DNA of 64,000 bases. Source: Nonlabens ulvanivorans (GTDB taxonomy: Bacteria > Bacteroidota > Bacteroidia > Flavobacteriales > Flavobacteriaceae). Below are positions 28,126 to 36,191 of the stretch, piece after piece. The stretch is from assembly GCF_000732625.1 (NCBI RefSeq), contig NZ_JPJI01000003.1, positions 1-64,000 on the forward strand. The letters are read 5' to 3'. Made by a program: the position numbers and the translations under genes. Each line of letters starts with the position of its first letter. Position 1 is the stretch's first letter. Under the pieces are notes generated by a model. The model did not search any database. It was not told the DNA's origin and was given only the letters and a program-made list of their open reading frames with translations.

Positions 28126-28989
28126 ATGAGACAACTCAAAATCACCAAGCAGGTTACTAACCGTGAGTCTAAATCGCTAGATAAGTACCTACAAGACATC
28201 TCTAAAATTGATCTAATCACAGCAGAGGAAGAAGTGGAACTTGCACAGCTTATTAAAAAAGGTGATCAGAGAGCTCTTGAGAAATTAACTACAGCAAACT
28301 TACGTTTTGTGGTTTCTGTGGCTAAGCAGTATCAAAATCAAGGGCTTAAACTTCCAGATCTTATTAATGAAGGTAATGCAGGTCTTGTAAAGGCTGCCAA
28401 AAGATTTGATGAAACTCGTGGATTTAAATTCATCTCATACGCAGTATGGTGGATCCGTCAGTCGATTCTTCAGGCACTAGCAGAGCAGTCACGTATCGTG
28501 CGTTTACCTTTGAACAAAATTGGATCTATTAACAAGATTAATAAGGCATTTTCACATCTTGAGCAATTGCACGAGCGTCCACCTTCACCAGAAGAACTAG
28601 CAAAAGAGCTAGACATGACGGTAAGTGACGTGAAGCAATCTCTTAAAAACGCAGGTCGTCACGTATCGATGGATGCACCTCTTAAAGAAGGAGAAACTTC
28701 TAACCTTTACGACGTAGTACGTAGTGGTGAGTCGCCTAATCCTGATAGAGAGTTGATGCATGAATCTCTTACACTTGAGATTACTCGCGCACTAGAGACA
28801 CTATCGCAAAAAGAGGCAGATGTTATTTCTCTATACTTCGGTATAGGAAATCAGCAGCCTATGAGCTTAGAAGAAATCGGTGAGACTTTTGATTTAACTC
28901 GTGAGCGCGTGCGCCAGATTAAAGAAAAAGGAATCAAAAGATTGCGTCAAAACTCAAGAAGTAAAATCCTTAAGTCATATTTAGGGTAG
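28126..28989 (+). CDS. rpoD: Primary RNA polymerase sigma factor RpoD/SigA
   Basis: The 287-residue product has the short Bacteroidota form of the housekeeping sigma-70, which lacks the long region 1.1 of Proteobacteria. Region 1.2 lies near 10-45; region 2 contains [15 protein letters not shown] near 104-118, with the -10 reading helix; region 3 follows; region 4.2 has [18 protein letters not shown] near 249-266. It directs RNA polymerase to promoters with a TAnnTTTG -7 element, which is visible in several places in this window. The terminator at 29012-29036 ends the unit. Confidence 0.98.
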   Translation: MRQLKITKQVTNRESKSLDKYLQDISKIDLITAEEEVELAQLIKKGDQRALEKLTTANLRFVVSVAKQYQNQGLKLPDLINEGNAGLVKAAKRFDETRGFKFISYAVWWIRQSILQALAEQSRIVRLPLNKIGSINKINKAFSHLEQLHERPPSPEELAKELDMTVSDVKQSLKNAGRHVSMDAPLKEGETSNLYDVVRSGESPNPDRELMHESLTLEITRALETLSQKEADVISLYFGIGNQQPMSLEEIGETFDLTRERVRQIKEKGIKRLRQNSRSKILKSYLG

Positions 28990-29011
28990 TCAGTCCCTAC
29001 ATAATTTACTA

Positions 29012-29036
29012 AAAGCGCCTCTTGGGCGCTTTTTTT
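29012..29036 (+). terminator. Rho-independent terminator of rpoD
   Basis: AAAGCGCC, loop TCTTG, GGCGCTTT, then a T-run; 22 bp after the stop codon. Confidence 0.93.
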
Positions 29037-29134
29037 ATGAGCTATTTTTAAATGCATTTGAATAAGGTCACTATCAAGGTTGACACTTAAAAAAGTAATA
29101 CCAGAAACATAATTAAATTGTAGATTTATAATCT

Positions 29135-29674
29135 ATGTCAATCACCACTAATTCAATCGAAGAACGTTTATTCAATGTATGGATGAATAAATCGTTGATA
29201 GTAGAATTTGAACAATGGGTTTATCAATCCGAGGAACTAAAGGAGTATTTATCTGCAGATGCTTATTTTGATTTTTTAGACTTGAATTATAAAAGTGAAA
29301 CAGCTTATCATGATTTAAAAAGTCTCATTTCTAAAGAAATATCAATAAGTCAACTTGAAACTTGGTCATTATTACATCAATTAGACTGTGTAAAACAGCG
29401 ACGAGGTGATTATTATAATATAATTGAAAATTTATATAATCTAGGTTATTATGGATACACGTTTATGGATAAATTTTCCTACGATTATTGTTTAAATTTG
29501 AGATATCCACACAATAGGTATAGTAATAACAACGAATTCATAGATAGCTTTTATCCAAGTATTCTCAAAGACATCGATGAAGTAGAGCAATGGATTCTAA
29601 ATAAACTTGTAATACCCTTAGGTGGCAAAATGGAATTTGAAGGTTTAAAATTTATTGACAACAGAGTACTTTGA
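29135..29674 (+). CDS. Cytoplasmic protein of unknown function
   Basis: The 179-residue acidic protein has no signal peptide or membrane segment. It is rich in Tyr, Asp, Glu and Leu, mostly helical in its first ~110 residues, with Y-Y-N-I-I-E-N-L-Y-N-L-G-Y-Y-G-Y near 95-110. Size, acidity and genome position recall the immunity-like or stand-alone accessory proteins of Bacteroidota, but I cannot name a family. A TAGATTTA element ends 6 bp before the ATG, so the message may be leaderless. It lies in a patch of short genes between rpoD and the thioredoxin-like gene. Coding potential is good, function unknown. Confidence 0.6.
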   Translation: MSITTNSIEERLFNVWMNKSLIVEFEQWVYQSEELKEYLSADAYFDFLDLNYKSETAYHDLKSLISKEISISQLETWSLLHQLDCVKQRRGDYYNIIENLYNLGYYGYTFMDKFSYDYCLNLRYPHNRYSNNNEFIDSFYPSILKDIDEVEQWILNKLVIPLGGKMEFEGLKFIDNRVL

Positions 29675-29759
29675 GAAACTATTAATAATCATACTGAAAA
29701 AGTAGAAAGAAGTGATGGAGATTTTGGGAATGAAAAAGTTTGTATTGAAATAAAGCTTT

Positions 29760-29996
29760 ATGTTTATAGGTGGTGTAATAATGTTTATTCTCAATTACAG
29801 CTGGCTGAACAATGTCCTCATTCCAGATCCGTGTTATTATCATTTCCATAATCCTAATGTCGTGATGGAATTGTTTTATGATTTTGGTTCTAGCTCAAAC
29901 AATCATCCCGAGCCTAACCTCATTAATTTACTATTCACGATATCATTTGGGCTAATTATAGGTTATTATACTTTTAAATTTTTAAACGTTCGTTAA
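29760..29996 (+). CDS. Small membrane protein, possibly truncated at the N-terminus
   Basis: The product has 78 residues and two hydrophobic segments (about 1-17 and 57-75) around a Pro/His/Asn-rich loop. Upstream and in the same frame, an ATG at 29730 opens M-K-K-F-V-L-K and then hits TAA at 29751, directly followed by S-F before the chosen Met. That layout looks like a normal K-K signal-anchor interrupted by one nonsense codon, so the gene may be a recent pseudogene or may restart at 29760. No homologue is recognised. Confidence 0.45.
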   Translation: MFIGGVIMFILNYSWLNNVLIPDPCYYHFHNPNVVMELFYDFGSSSNNHPEPNLINLLFTISFGLIIGYYTFKFLNVR

Positions 29997-30099
29997 TGGT
30001 TTAATGATTATAATCTAATCATCTCAAATAATTAATCAAGCTATTACACTTCTCATTTTTGTATCTTTAAATATTCTCTGCAACTAAAGCCTTTACATT

Positions 30100-30606
30100 A
30101 TGAAACATCTTATTATCATAGCATTTACCTTATTAAGCATTACGTGTCATGGTCAGAAGAAAAAGATGTGGGCAAAATCATTTCTTCATAAACCTGCTCC
30201 GCAATTGGTAGTAGAAGAATGGGTTTCTAACCAACCAGAAACTGAAAGTAAATTTATATTAGTTGATTTTTGGGCTACTTGGTGTGCACCATGTAAAAGA
30301 GCGATACCAGATTTAAATGAATTTCAAACAGAATTTAAGGATGACTTGGTAGTTATTGGCATTAGTGATGAATCAAAAGAAAAAGTACTGAGACAGCGCA
30401 ACCCTAAAATAGAATACTACAGCGCACTCGATTCTCAACAACGCATGAAAACAGCTCTAGAAGTAAAAGCGATCCCTCATGCTATATTGATTGACCCAGA
30501 TGGTATAGTAGTATGGGAAGGTTATCCATTATTAGCAGGAAACGAGCTTACCTCTGAGGTTATCGCAAAGCATATAGCAAATTATAAAAAGAAGAAAAAG
30601 AATTAA
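30100..30606 (+). CDS. Exported thioredoxin-like protein (TlpA/ResA type)
   Basis: The product has 168 residues with a signal peptide (1-19, ending T-C-H-G-Q). The thioredoxin fold contains F-W-A-T-W-C-A-P-C-K-R-A-I-P near 61-73, with the redox Cys pair C-A-P-C, and the cis-Pro near A-I-P-H-A-I-L-I-D-P. TlpA/ResA relatives reduce disulfides in the periplasm, for example for cytochrome c assembly; the partner here is unknown. The stop codon shares one base with the start of the downstream P-loop protein (TAATG), so the two are translationally linked despite lying in different compartments. Confidence 0.88.
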   Translation: MKHLIIIAFTLLSITCHGQKKKMWAKSFLHKPAPQLVVEEWVSNQPETESKFILVDFWATWCAPCKRAIPDLNEFQTEFKDDLVVIGISDESKEKVLRQRNPKIEYYSALDSQQRMKTALEVKAIPHAILIDPDGIVVWEGYPLLAGNELTSEVIAKHIANYKKKKKN

Positions 30607-31094
30607 TGATACATCTTATTGTAGGCAATACTGGATCTGGTAAAACGACTTATTCCTATCAATTAAAAAAGAAACATAAAGCGATTATATTTTCAATTGA
30701 TAAATGGAACAAAGAATTATTCTTAGCAGATAGAAAAACTCAGGATGGCCTAGATTGGTTTCTAGAACGAATCGATAGATCCGAAGTAATTATCCTGGAT
30801 TTTATTGAGCAATTAGAATCATGTAACGTTGATTCTATATTGGATTTAGGGTTATCAAAATTAGAACATCGTAATAAATTTAGAGATTTTGCCTTATCTC
30901 AAGGTTATGAAATTAAAACACATTTTTTAGATATACCTAAGGAAATCCGATGGTCTCGAGTGTCTAAACGAAATATCGAAAAAGGAAATACCTATGAATT
31001 TGAAGTTACTAAAGATAACTTTGAATTTATGGAAGAATGGTTTGAAGCGCCCAGTACGATTGAAATGTCAGATGGAATACTGATTAAGCATTAG
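30606..31094 (+). CDS. P-loop ATPase/kinase-like protein
   Basis: The product has 162 residues. Walker A is G-N-T-G-S-G-K-T-T near 7-15, and a D-F-I-E acidic segment near 78 may act as Walker B. The H-F-L-D-I-P-K-E-I-R-W-S-R-V-S-K-R-N pattern near 117-134 matches the lid arginines of small nucleotide or zeta-toxin-like kinases. The general family is the AAA/zeta-type ATP-binding proteins found in many Bacteroidota as stand-alone genes. The substrate is unknown. It follows the thioredoxin-like gene with a 1-bp stop/start overlap. Confidence 0.8.
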   Translation: MIHLIVGNTGSGKTTYSYQLKKKHKAIIFSIDKWNKELFLADRKTQDGLDWFLERIDRSEVIILDFIEQLESCNVDSILDLGLSKLEHRNKFRDFALSQGYEIKTHFLDIPKEIRWSRVSKRNIEKGNTYEFEVTKDNFEFMEEWFEAPSTIEMSDGILIKH

Positions 31095-31117
31095 CTTTTA
31101 CTAATTATCAATACCAA

Positions 31118-31456
31118 TTAAAATTCAGAATAACCTTGCGAAACAGTATTTCCCCAATCTGCGATAGATTTAATTAAAGGTATGAGAGTTTTACCAAATT
31201 CGGTTAGCGAATACTCTACCTTTAATGGTGGTTTAGTAGTATAAACTTTACGTTCTACGATACCATCTTCTTCAAGAGTTTTAAGCTGCAGACTTAGTGT
31301 TCTCTCGGTTACCGTAGGCATTTCTTTTCTTAATTCATTATATCGCAATGGACCTTCAATAAGATGATATATAATAACAGTTTTCCATTTTCCTCCTATA
31401 ATCCCCATTGTAAGGCTAGCACAACATGGATATTCTTTCCCTTTAAATGAATACAT
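31118..31456 (-). CDS. HxlR-family winged-helix transcription regulator
   Basis: The product has 112 residues. The HxlR winged-helix domain covers nearly the whole protein: C-C near 11-12, G-G-K-W-K-T-V-I-I-Y-H-L near 22-33, R-Y-N-E-L-R-K-E-M-P-T-V-T-E-R-T-L near 38-54, and the wing with V-E-Y-S-L-T-E-F-G. HxlR relatives sense oxidants, aldehydes or quinones, often through Cys residues; the two N-terminal cysteines are candidates. It is divergent from a nitroreductase gene with ~100 bp between, and the two promoters overlap, the standard layout for local control of that gene. Confidence 0.93.
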   Translation of the reverse strand: MYSFKGKEYPCCASLTMGIIGGKWKTVIIYHLIEGPLRYNELRKEMPTVTERTLSLQLKTLEEDGIVERKVYTTKPPLKVEYSLTEFGKTLIPLIKSIADWGNTVSQGYSEF

Positions 31457-31495
31457 AAACTTTTCTAAAAATTAAACAATCTTGTTTCATCATCA

Positions 31496-31526
31496 TTGCA
31501 AAGATATAATACTATACATACTTTTG
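31496..31526 (+). promoter_or_regulatory. Promoter of the nitroreductase gene, overlapping the HxlR promoter
   Basis: Plus strand: TTG (31496-31498), 20 bp, TACTTTTG (31519-31526), a good Bacteroidota -33/-7 pair about 35 bp before the ATG. On the minus strand TATCTTTG (31506-31499) is a -7 match for the regulator gene. The two promoters interlock, so one operator could control both. Confidence 0.65.
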
Positions 31527-31559
31527 TAGCTATAATAATTATAGTTTAAAAATAGCATA

Positions 31560-32159
31560 ATGAGTTTTATAAATGCAATGCAAGAACGTTATACGACCAA
31601 GCAGTATGATAGTTCAAAAAAAATAGATGGAGATACAATAAATCAGTTAAAAGAAATTTTAAGATTAAGTCCGTCTTCTATTAATAGTCAACCATGGAAA
31701 TTCACATTTGTTTCTGATCAAGATACTAAGGAACAACTATCTAAAGTATCCTGGATCAATACTAGCAAAGTTGTTGATTGTGATACGCTTGTCATTTTTA
31801 GTAGAATTGATAATCTAGATCTATTCGAAAGGCAAATCGAATCAGAACTGCCTAAAGGTGCAGTAGATTACTATAAAGAAAACGTAAAGCCGCAACCGGT
31901 AGAACAAACTAAGGCTTGGTTTGATAAGCAAGTATATCTGGCGTTAGGTGTTTTTCTTAGTGCTTGTGCAGACATGGGAATAGACGCTACACCTATGGAA
32001 GGGCTTGAACCTAAAAATTATGATAAGATTTTAGGACAAAGTGACTACGCAACTTTAGTTGCTGTTGCTATAGGTTATAGAGATCAAGATGATTTCAATC
32101 AACCTAGTAAAAATCCTAAATCTAGAATTGCTCTAGATCAAGTTATCGAGAGTATTTAA
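31560..32159 (+). CDS. Nitroreductase family protein (NfsB-like, FMN-dependent)
   Basis: The 199-residue product has the normal length for an oxygen-insensitive NAD(P)H nitroreductase, a homodimeric FMN enzyme that reduces nitro compounds and quinones. Visible are the N-terminal R-Y-T-T-K-Q-Y-D near 10-17, S-P-S-S-I-N-S-Q-P-W near 38-47 (FMN-binding Ser/Asn and active-site region), and P-M-E-G-L-E-P near 142-148. It is divergent from the HxlR regulator, so expression probably rises under oxidant or electrophile stress. The terminator at 32184-32219 closes the unit. Confidence 0.93.
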   Translation: MSFINAMQERYTTKQYDSSKKIDGDTINQLKEILRLSPSSINSQPWKFTFVSDQDTKEQLSKVSWINTSKVVDCDTLVIFSRIDNLDLFERQIESELPKGAVDYYKENVKPQPVEQTKAWFDKQVYLALGVFLSACADMGIDATPMEGLEPKNYDKILGQSDYATLVAVAIGYRDQDDFNQPSKNPKSRIALDQVIESI

Positions 32160-32183
32160 GATTATTCAATAAGTTTAAATGAT

Positions 32184-32219
32184 AGCCCAAATTATCTGTA
32201 TAGATAGTTTGGGCTTTTT
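32184..32219 (+). terminator. Rho-independent terminator of the nitroreductase gene
   Basis: AGCCCAAATTATC / GATAGTTTGGGCT with one mismatch, loop TGTATA, followed by TTTTT. Confidence 0.9.
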
Positions 32220-32287
32220 AATAACTTCTTCTTCTTTCATTTTTAAGCTCTAGACTTCCTTTTTACCTTTACATAAATTCATTATTT

Positions 32288-33745
32288 ATGTCTTCAGAGC
32301 TTTCTGTTTTGTTATTTGTTTTGCTAGGTGTCATCTTAGGTGCTGTAGTAACCTGGTTATTTATGAAAACGCGTTTCTCGGGTTCTTTAAATCTTCTTGA
32401 ATCTGAAAAATCTCAGTTATCGTCTCAGCTTCAACATCAAAAAGAAGCTCTTATTGAACGTGACCAATTAAGATTAGAATCTAGTAATCTTAAAGCTCAA
32501 ATCGCTTCTAAGCTTGAAACACAGCAAGACTTGAATCAAAGGCTTGATAAGCTTGAAAAACAATATATAGAAGTTAATCGTGAAAAAAACAACTTAGAAA
32601 TACTTCTTGCAGAACAGCGTACGTCGTTTGAAAAAGCAAATGAGAAACACGCCGAAGCGCAACAAGAAATCGAAAAGCTGAATGAAAAATTCACCAAAGA
32701 ATTTGAAAATTTAGCTAATAAAATTTTAGATGAAAAAAGTTCAAAGTTCACTGATCAGAATAAGAAAAACATCGAGCAAATATTAAATCCTTTACAAGAG
32801 AAAATATTAATGTTTGAAAAACGGGTTGAAGACACTCATAAAGACACGATTGAAAGACAAAGTATTCTTAAACAACAAATCATAGGACTTAAAGAGCTTA
32901 ATGAACAAATGAGTAAGGAAACAACTAACCTTACTAAAGCCTTAAAAGGAGATGCTAAAATGCGTGGTAATTGGGGTGAGCTGGTATTAGAAAGAGTTCT
33001 TGAGAAATCTGGACTTGAAAAAGGTTCTGAATATGAAGTGCAGCAAAGTTTTAAAACAGAAGAAGGAAAGACTGTTTTCCCAGATGTAGTTATTAATCTT
33101 CCTGGTGGTAAAAAAATGATTATAGATTCAAAAGTATCACTAAATGCTTATGAACGTTTTGTAAATGAAGAAAATGAAGAAATTCAAGATCGTCATTTAA
33201 AAGAACATGTTAACGCTCTTAAAAAACACGTAAATGATCTATCTGGTAAAAATTATCACGAGTTATATCAGATTGAAAGTCCAGACTTTGTATTACTCTT
33301 TGTACCTATAGAACCAGCATTTGCCATGGCGCTCAACGCAGATAGTAATTTATATAGCGAGGCATTTGATAAGAATATCGTTATTGTAACACCTACTACT
33401 CTACTGGCCACATTACGTACCATTGATACAATGTGGCAAAATGAAAAACAACAAAAGAACGCATTAGACATTGCAAACGCAGCAGGTGGATTGTATGATA
33501 AATTTGTACTTCTTACAGAAGACCTTATTAAAGTAGGTAGTCAATTAGATACCGTTAAGAAAAGTTATTCTTCAAGTATGAATAAACTAACAGAAGGTTC
33601 TGGTAATTTGATAGGTCGTGTAGAACGTTTAAAAAAGTTAGGAGCAAAAGCAAATAAAAGCCTAAATGAAAAATTACTAAATCGCGCTATCGATAATGAT
33701 CCTGACTTTCTAGAAGGCAGTGATGAAGAACCACGCTTAAATTAA
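32288..33745 (+). CDS. rmuC: DNA recombination protein RmuC
   Basis: The 485-residue protein has an N-terminal membrane segment (about 7-24), a long coiled coil (about 35-220), and the C-terminal RmuC nuclease-like domain (about 225-430) with N-W-G-E-L-V-L-E, F-P-D-V-V-I-N-L-P-G-G-K-K-M-I-I-D-S-K-V-S near 266-287, and L-F-V-P-I-E-P-A-F. RmuC limits rearrangements at inverted repeats and belongs to the PD-(D/E)XK-like nucleases. It is followed within 6 bp of its stop by the SatD operator array. Full length and confident. Confidence 0.94.
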   Translation: MSSELSVLLFVLLGVILGAVVTWLFMKTRFSGSLNLLESEKSQLSSQLQHQKEALIERDQLRLESSNLKAQIASKLETQQDLNQRLDKLEKQYIEVNREKNNLEILLAEQRTSFEKANEKHAEAQQEIEKLNEKFTKEFENLANKILDEKSSKFTDQNKKNIEQILNPLQEKILMFEKRVEDTHKDTIERQSILKQQIIGLKELNEQMSKETTNLTKALKGDAKMRGNWGELVLERVLEKSGLEKGSEYEVQQSFKTEEGKTVFPDVVINLPGGKKMIIDSKVSLNAYERFVNEENEEIQDRHLKEHVNALKKHVNDLSGKNYHELYQIESPDFVLLFVPIEPAFAMALNADSNLYSEAFDKNIVIVTPTTLLATLRTIDTMWQNEKQQKNALDIANAAGGLYDKFVLLTEDLIKVGSQLDTVKKSYSSSMNKLTEGSGNLIGRVERLKKLGAKANKSLNEKLLNRAIDNDPDFLEGSDEEPRLN

Positions 33746-33750
33746 TTTTT

Positions 33751-33857
33751 ATTACTCATTTATGTAATACTACTACATTATTACACTTTTACGTAATAAT
33801 TAATAATATTACACAATAATGTAATATATTTGAATTATTACATCATCAGGTAATAAT
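33751..33857 (+). promoter_or_regulatory. Array of four ATTAC-N8-GTAAT inverted repeats and promoter of the SatD-like operon
   Basis: Four inverted repeats with exactly 8-bp spacers: 33751-33768, 33777-33800, 33808-33825 and 33834-33857. The second and fourth are extended to ATTATTAC-N8-GTAATAAT. Centres are 29, 28 and 29 bp apart. A TATATTTG -7 element (33825-33832) lies between the third and fourth boxes, placing the start site inside the fourth box. This is a strong case for cooperative repression by a dimeric DNA-binding protein, most simply the SatD-like protein itself. Confidence 0.8.
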
Positions 33858-33871
33858 TTTAATGAAACGAT

Positions 33872-34492
33872 ATGGAAGTAGTAATTGCAGGTGATATTAT
33901 AGGATCAAAGAAAAATATCCCAGATGATTATCTCAGCGTTATAGAACCTATTCTTAAGCATTATTGTAAAGAAGGTATGTATCAAATATATAGAGGTGAT
34001 AGTTTTCAAGGATGGATTAATACACCAGAACTAGCCCTATATGCTAGCCTACAAATAAAGGCGGCGCTTAAAGTAAAAGAAACACTAGACGTACGTATTG
34101 CCATAGGTTTAGGTCATATCAATCTTATAGAGCAAAACATAGCATTATCTACAGGTAGTGCATTAACCCGATCTGGAGAACTGCTAGATTCCTTAAAAGA
34201 GAAAGATCAAAACTTAATGGTCAACAGTGGTAATCCATTAGATTTCTATATGAATACCGCCTTAAAAATGGCTCTTTTATCATTAAACCATTGGACAACA
34301 AATGGAGCCGCAGTGATTAACTTAATCATGAGCAGACCTAACATCACACAAGAAGAGCTAGGCCAGCAATTAGGTATTAAGCAAGCTACAGCCAGTAGAA
34401 GACTAGATCGAGCACACTGGAAAGAAACTCAAGAACTACTACACCTATTTCATCAATACTATAAAGACGTCCACGATGCTACTACTCATTAA
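33872..34492 (+). CDS. SatD-family protein with C-terminal helix-turn-helix
   Basis: The product has 206 residues. The N-terminus M-E-V-V-I-A-G-D-I-I-G-S-K near 1-13 and Y-R-G-D-S-F-Q-G near 47-54 define the SatD family, which is linked in some bacteria to acid tolerance and recombination. The fold is likely a nucleotide-cyclase-like or P-loop-free alpha/beta domain. The C-terminus (about 150-185) has N-I-T-Q-E-E-L-G-Q-Q-L-G-I-K-Q-A-T-A-S-R-R, a clear helix-turn-helix. It sits right after the four-box operator array, so auto-regulation is the simplest reading. It overlaps the DUF3307 gene by 17 bp. Confidence 0.85.
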   Translation: MEVVIAGDIIGSKKNIPDDYLSVIEPILKHYCKEGMYQIYRGDSFQGWINTPELALYASLQIKAALKVKETLDVRIAIGLGHINLIEQNIALSTGSALTRSGELLDSLKEKDQNLMVNSGNPLDFYMNTALKMALLSLNHWTTNGAAVINLIMSRPNITQEELGQQLGIKQATASRRLDRAHWKETQELLHLFHQYYKDVHDATTH

Positions 34493-35183
34493 ACTACTTA
34501 TTGCTCATTTTCTAGGTGATTTTATATTACAGACCAATTCCTTTACTAAGAAAAAAGAAAAACATCAACTCAAATCTCCACATTTATACATTCATGCCAT
34601 CATACACGGGCTATTAGCACTACTGTTTTTAAATGAAATAGAATTGTGGTGGGCTGCATTAATCATAACTATTACACATCTTATCATTGATGCTGGAAAG
34701 TTGAAGCTAACTACAAAAAAAAATAGTAGATCGTTATTTCTTATCGATCAGTTATTACACATCCTAGTCATTTTTGGACTTTACTTATTAATAGAACAGG
34801 TCGACTTAATAAACACGTTTCAACTATCAGAGCACACTTGGTTATTTATATTATGTTCCATATTCCTTACTAATCCCGTAGGGATCATGCTCAAAGTGTT
34901 TTTTACAAGATGGAAACTAGATGAGAAAGATACTGGTATTGACTCTTTAAAAAATGCTGGTAAATGGATAGGAATGATTGAAAGACTACTAGTATTTATA
35001 TTTATCATCTCGGGCAATTTTAGCGCGGTAGGCTTTTTACTTACCGCAAAATCCGTATTTAGATTTGGCGATTTAAGTAAAGCAAAAAATATGAAGCTAA
35101 CAGAGTACGTTTTAATAGGCACATTGCTTAGTTTTGGTATCGCAATCCTCGTAGGTTTGCTCTTTAATAGTTTAATGATATGA
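34476..35183 (+). CDS. DUF3307 membrane protein
   Basis: The product has 235 residues with six or so hydrophobic segments. The N-terminal L-I-A-H-F-L-G-D-F-I-L-Q-T-N near 8-21 is the DUF3307 signature, followed by H-A-I-I-H-G near 39-44 and T-H-L-I-I-D-A-G-K near 67-75. The family is widely paired with SatD-like regulators, as here (17-bp overlap), and its function is unknown; a sensor, transporter or lipid-related role is speculation. The downstream small gene overlaps it by 4 bp (ATGA), so the three genes form one operon. Confidence 0.87.
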   Translation: MLLLIKLLIAHFLGDFILQTNSFTKKKEKHQLKSPHLYIHAIIHGLLALLFLNEIELWWAALIITITHLIIDAGKLKLTTKKNSRSLFLIDQLLHILVIFGLYLLIEQVDLINTFQLSEHTWLFILCSIFLTNPVGIMLKVFFTRWKLDEKDTGIDSLKNAGKWIGMIERLLVFIFIISGNFSAVGFLLTAKSVFRFGDLSKAKNMKLTEYVLIGTLLSFGIAILVGLLFNSLMI

Positions 35184-35545
35184 AAAAGATTTTAGGTGTA
35201 ATACTCGCAACCATTCTTATAATGGCCGTTTTATGGTACAGCTTTCTATATTTTGCTAGTTATTCTGATGGGTACAGGTCTGGCGAATTAATTAAATTTT
35301 CTAGTAAAGGTTATCTCGTTAAAACTTGGGAAGGCGAAATTTCTCAAGGTATCAGCGGTGCTCAAATCTTTTCGTTTTCTGTAATGGACAGTGAACCTGA
35401 AGTGATTGAAAAATTACAAGAGTATCAAGGTAAATATGTGAAATTAAAATACGAAGAGAAATTCGGAACCTTTTTCTTTTGGGGTGATACTAAGTACTTT
35501 ATCACTGAGGCTACCTTAGAAAACTCTCCTCATTTTAATAAATAA
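35180..35545 (+). CDS. Membrane-anchored small protein, unknown
   Basis: The product has 121 residues: an N-terminal membrane anchor (about 5-27), then a ~95-residue outside domain with S-S-K-G-Y-L-V-K-T-W-E-G-E near 42-54 and Y-V-K-L-K-Y-E-E-K near 90-98. Proteins like this are often labelled 6-phosphogluconate dehydrogenase in databases, but 121 residues with no Rossmann motif cannot be that enzyme; I treat the label as an error. It overlaps the DUF3307 gene by 4 bp and ends the SatD operon. Confidence 0.7.
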   Translation: MKKILGVILATILIMAVLWYSFLYFASYSDGYRSGELIKFSSKGYLVKTWEGEISQGISGAQIFSFSVMDSEPEVIEKLQEYQGKYVKLKYEEKFGTFFFWGDTKYFITEATLENSPHFNK

Positions 35546-35560
35546 AACTTTTTAGATTCC

Positions 35561-35574
35561 GCTTTCGCGAAAGC
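35561..35574. repeat. Dispersed palindrome copy, GCTTTCGCGAAAGC
   Basis: Perfect core with C and G flanks, 16 bp after the stop of the small SatD-operon gene and 22 bp before the thioesterase gene. Confidence 0.95.
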
Positions 35575-35596
35575 GTGAACAGTAAACATATCTACT

Positions 35597-36142
35597 ATGA
35601 AAGACCTTTTCAAATCGCCTGAGCAATCTAGAGTGATGCTTTCTTTATTGATGTTACCATCGCATGCCAACTTTTCAGGAAAGATTCATGGTGGTTATGT
35701 CCTATCATTAATTGACCAGATTGCGTTTGCATGTGCCTCTAAACACAGTGGTGTATATTGTGTAACAGCTAGTGTGGATGTGGTGGATTTTAAGGCGCCT
35801 ATAGAAGTAGGAGAAATGGTGACGTTGAAAGCGTCAGTAAATTATGTAGGTAAATCATCTATGGTCGTAGGGATACGAGTAGATGCAGAAAATATTCAAA
35901 CTGGTGAATCTAAACATTGTAATTCTTCTTTTCTAACTATGGTTGCAAAAGATGAAGAAGGGAATACAGTCGCCGTTCCTGGTCTTAAAATAAGCAATGA
36001 AACTCATGTACGTCGATTTGCAAGAGCGATTAAAAGAAAACAAATTAAAAAGAAAAGCGCCCTTGAAATTGCACAGGCAAATTTCTCAGACGCTAGTTAT
36101 AAGGAAGAATTAAAGAATTATAATGTTCAAATATCTCTTTAA
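35597..36142 (+). CDS. Acyl-CoA thioesterase (hotdog fold, YciA type)
   Basis: The product has 181 residues. The hotdog domain (about 10-135) has H-A-N-F-S-G-K-I-H-G-G-Y-V near 23-35, with the helix that carries the catalytic acidic residue just after, and V-D-V-V-D-F-K-A-P-I near 61-70. This is the YciA/BFIT type, which hydrolyses acyl-CoA to free acid and CoA in the cytoplasm. A Lys-rich tail follows. It is convergent with lysC. The exact acyl preference is not readable. Confidence 0.9.
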   Translation: MKDLFKSPEQSRVMLSLLMLPSHANFSGKIHGGYVLSLIDQIAFACASKHSGVYCVTASVDVVDFKAPIEVGEMVTLKASVNYVGKSSMVVGIRVDAENIQTGESKHCNSSFLTMVAKDEEGNTVAVPGLKISNETHVRRFARAIKRKQIKKKSALEIAQANFSDASYKEELKNYNVQISL

Positions 36143-36191
36143 AAGAATAGCTACTTAATTACTATTTTTCACGTATTCTTCTTTTAAATAA

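Noticed and set aside
35180-35545. 6-phosphogluconate dehydrogenase
   Set aside because: A label common for this small protein in databases, but 121 residues with one membrane anchor and no Rossmann motif cannot be that enzyme.
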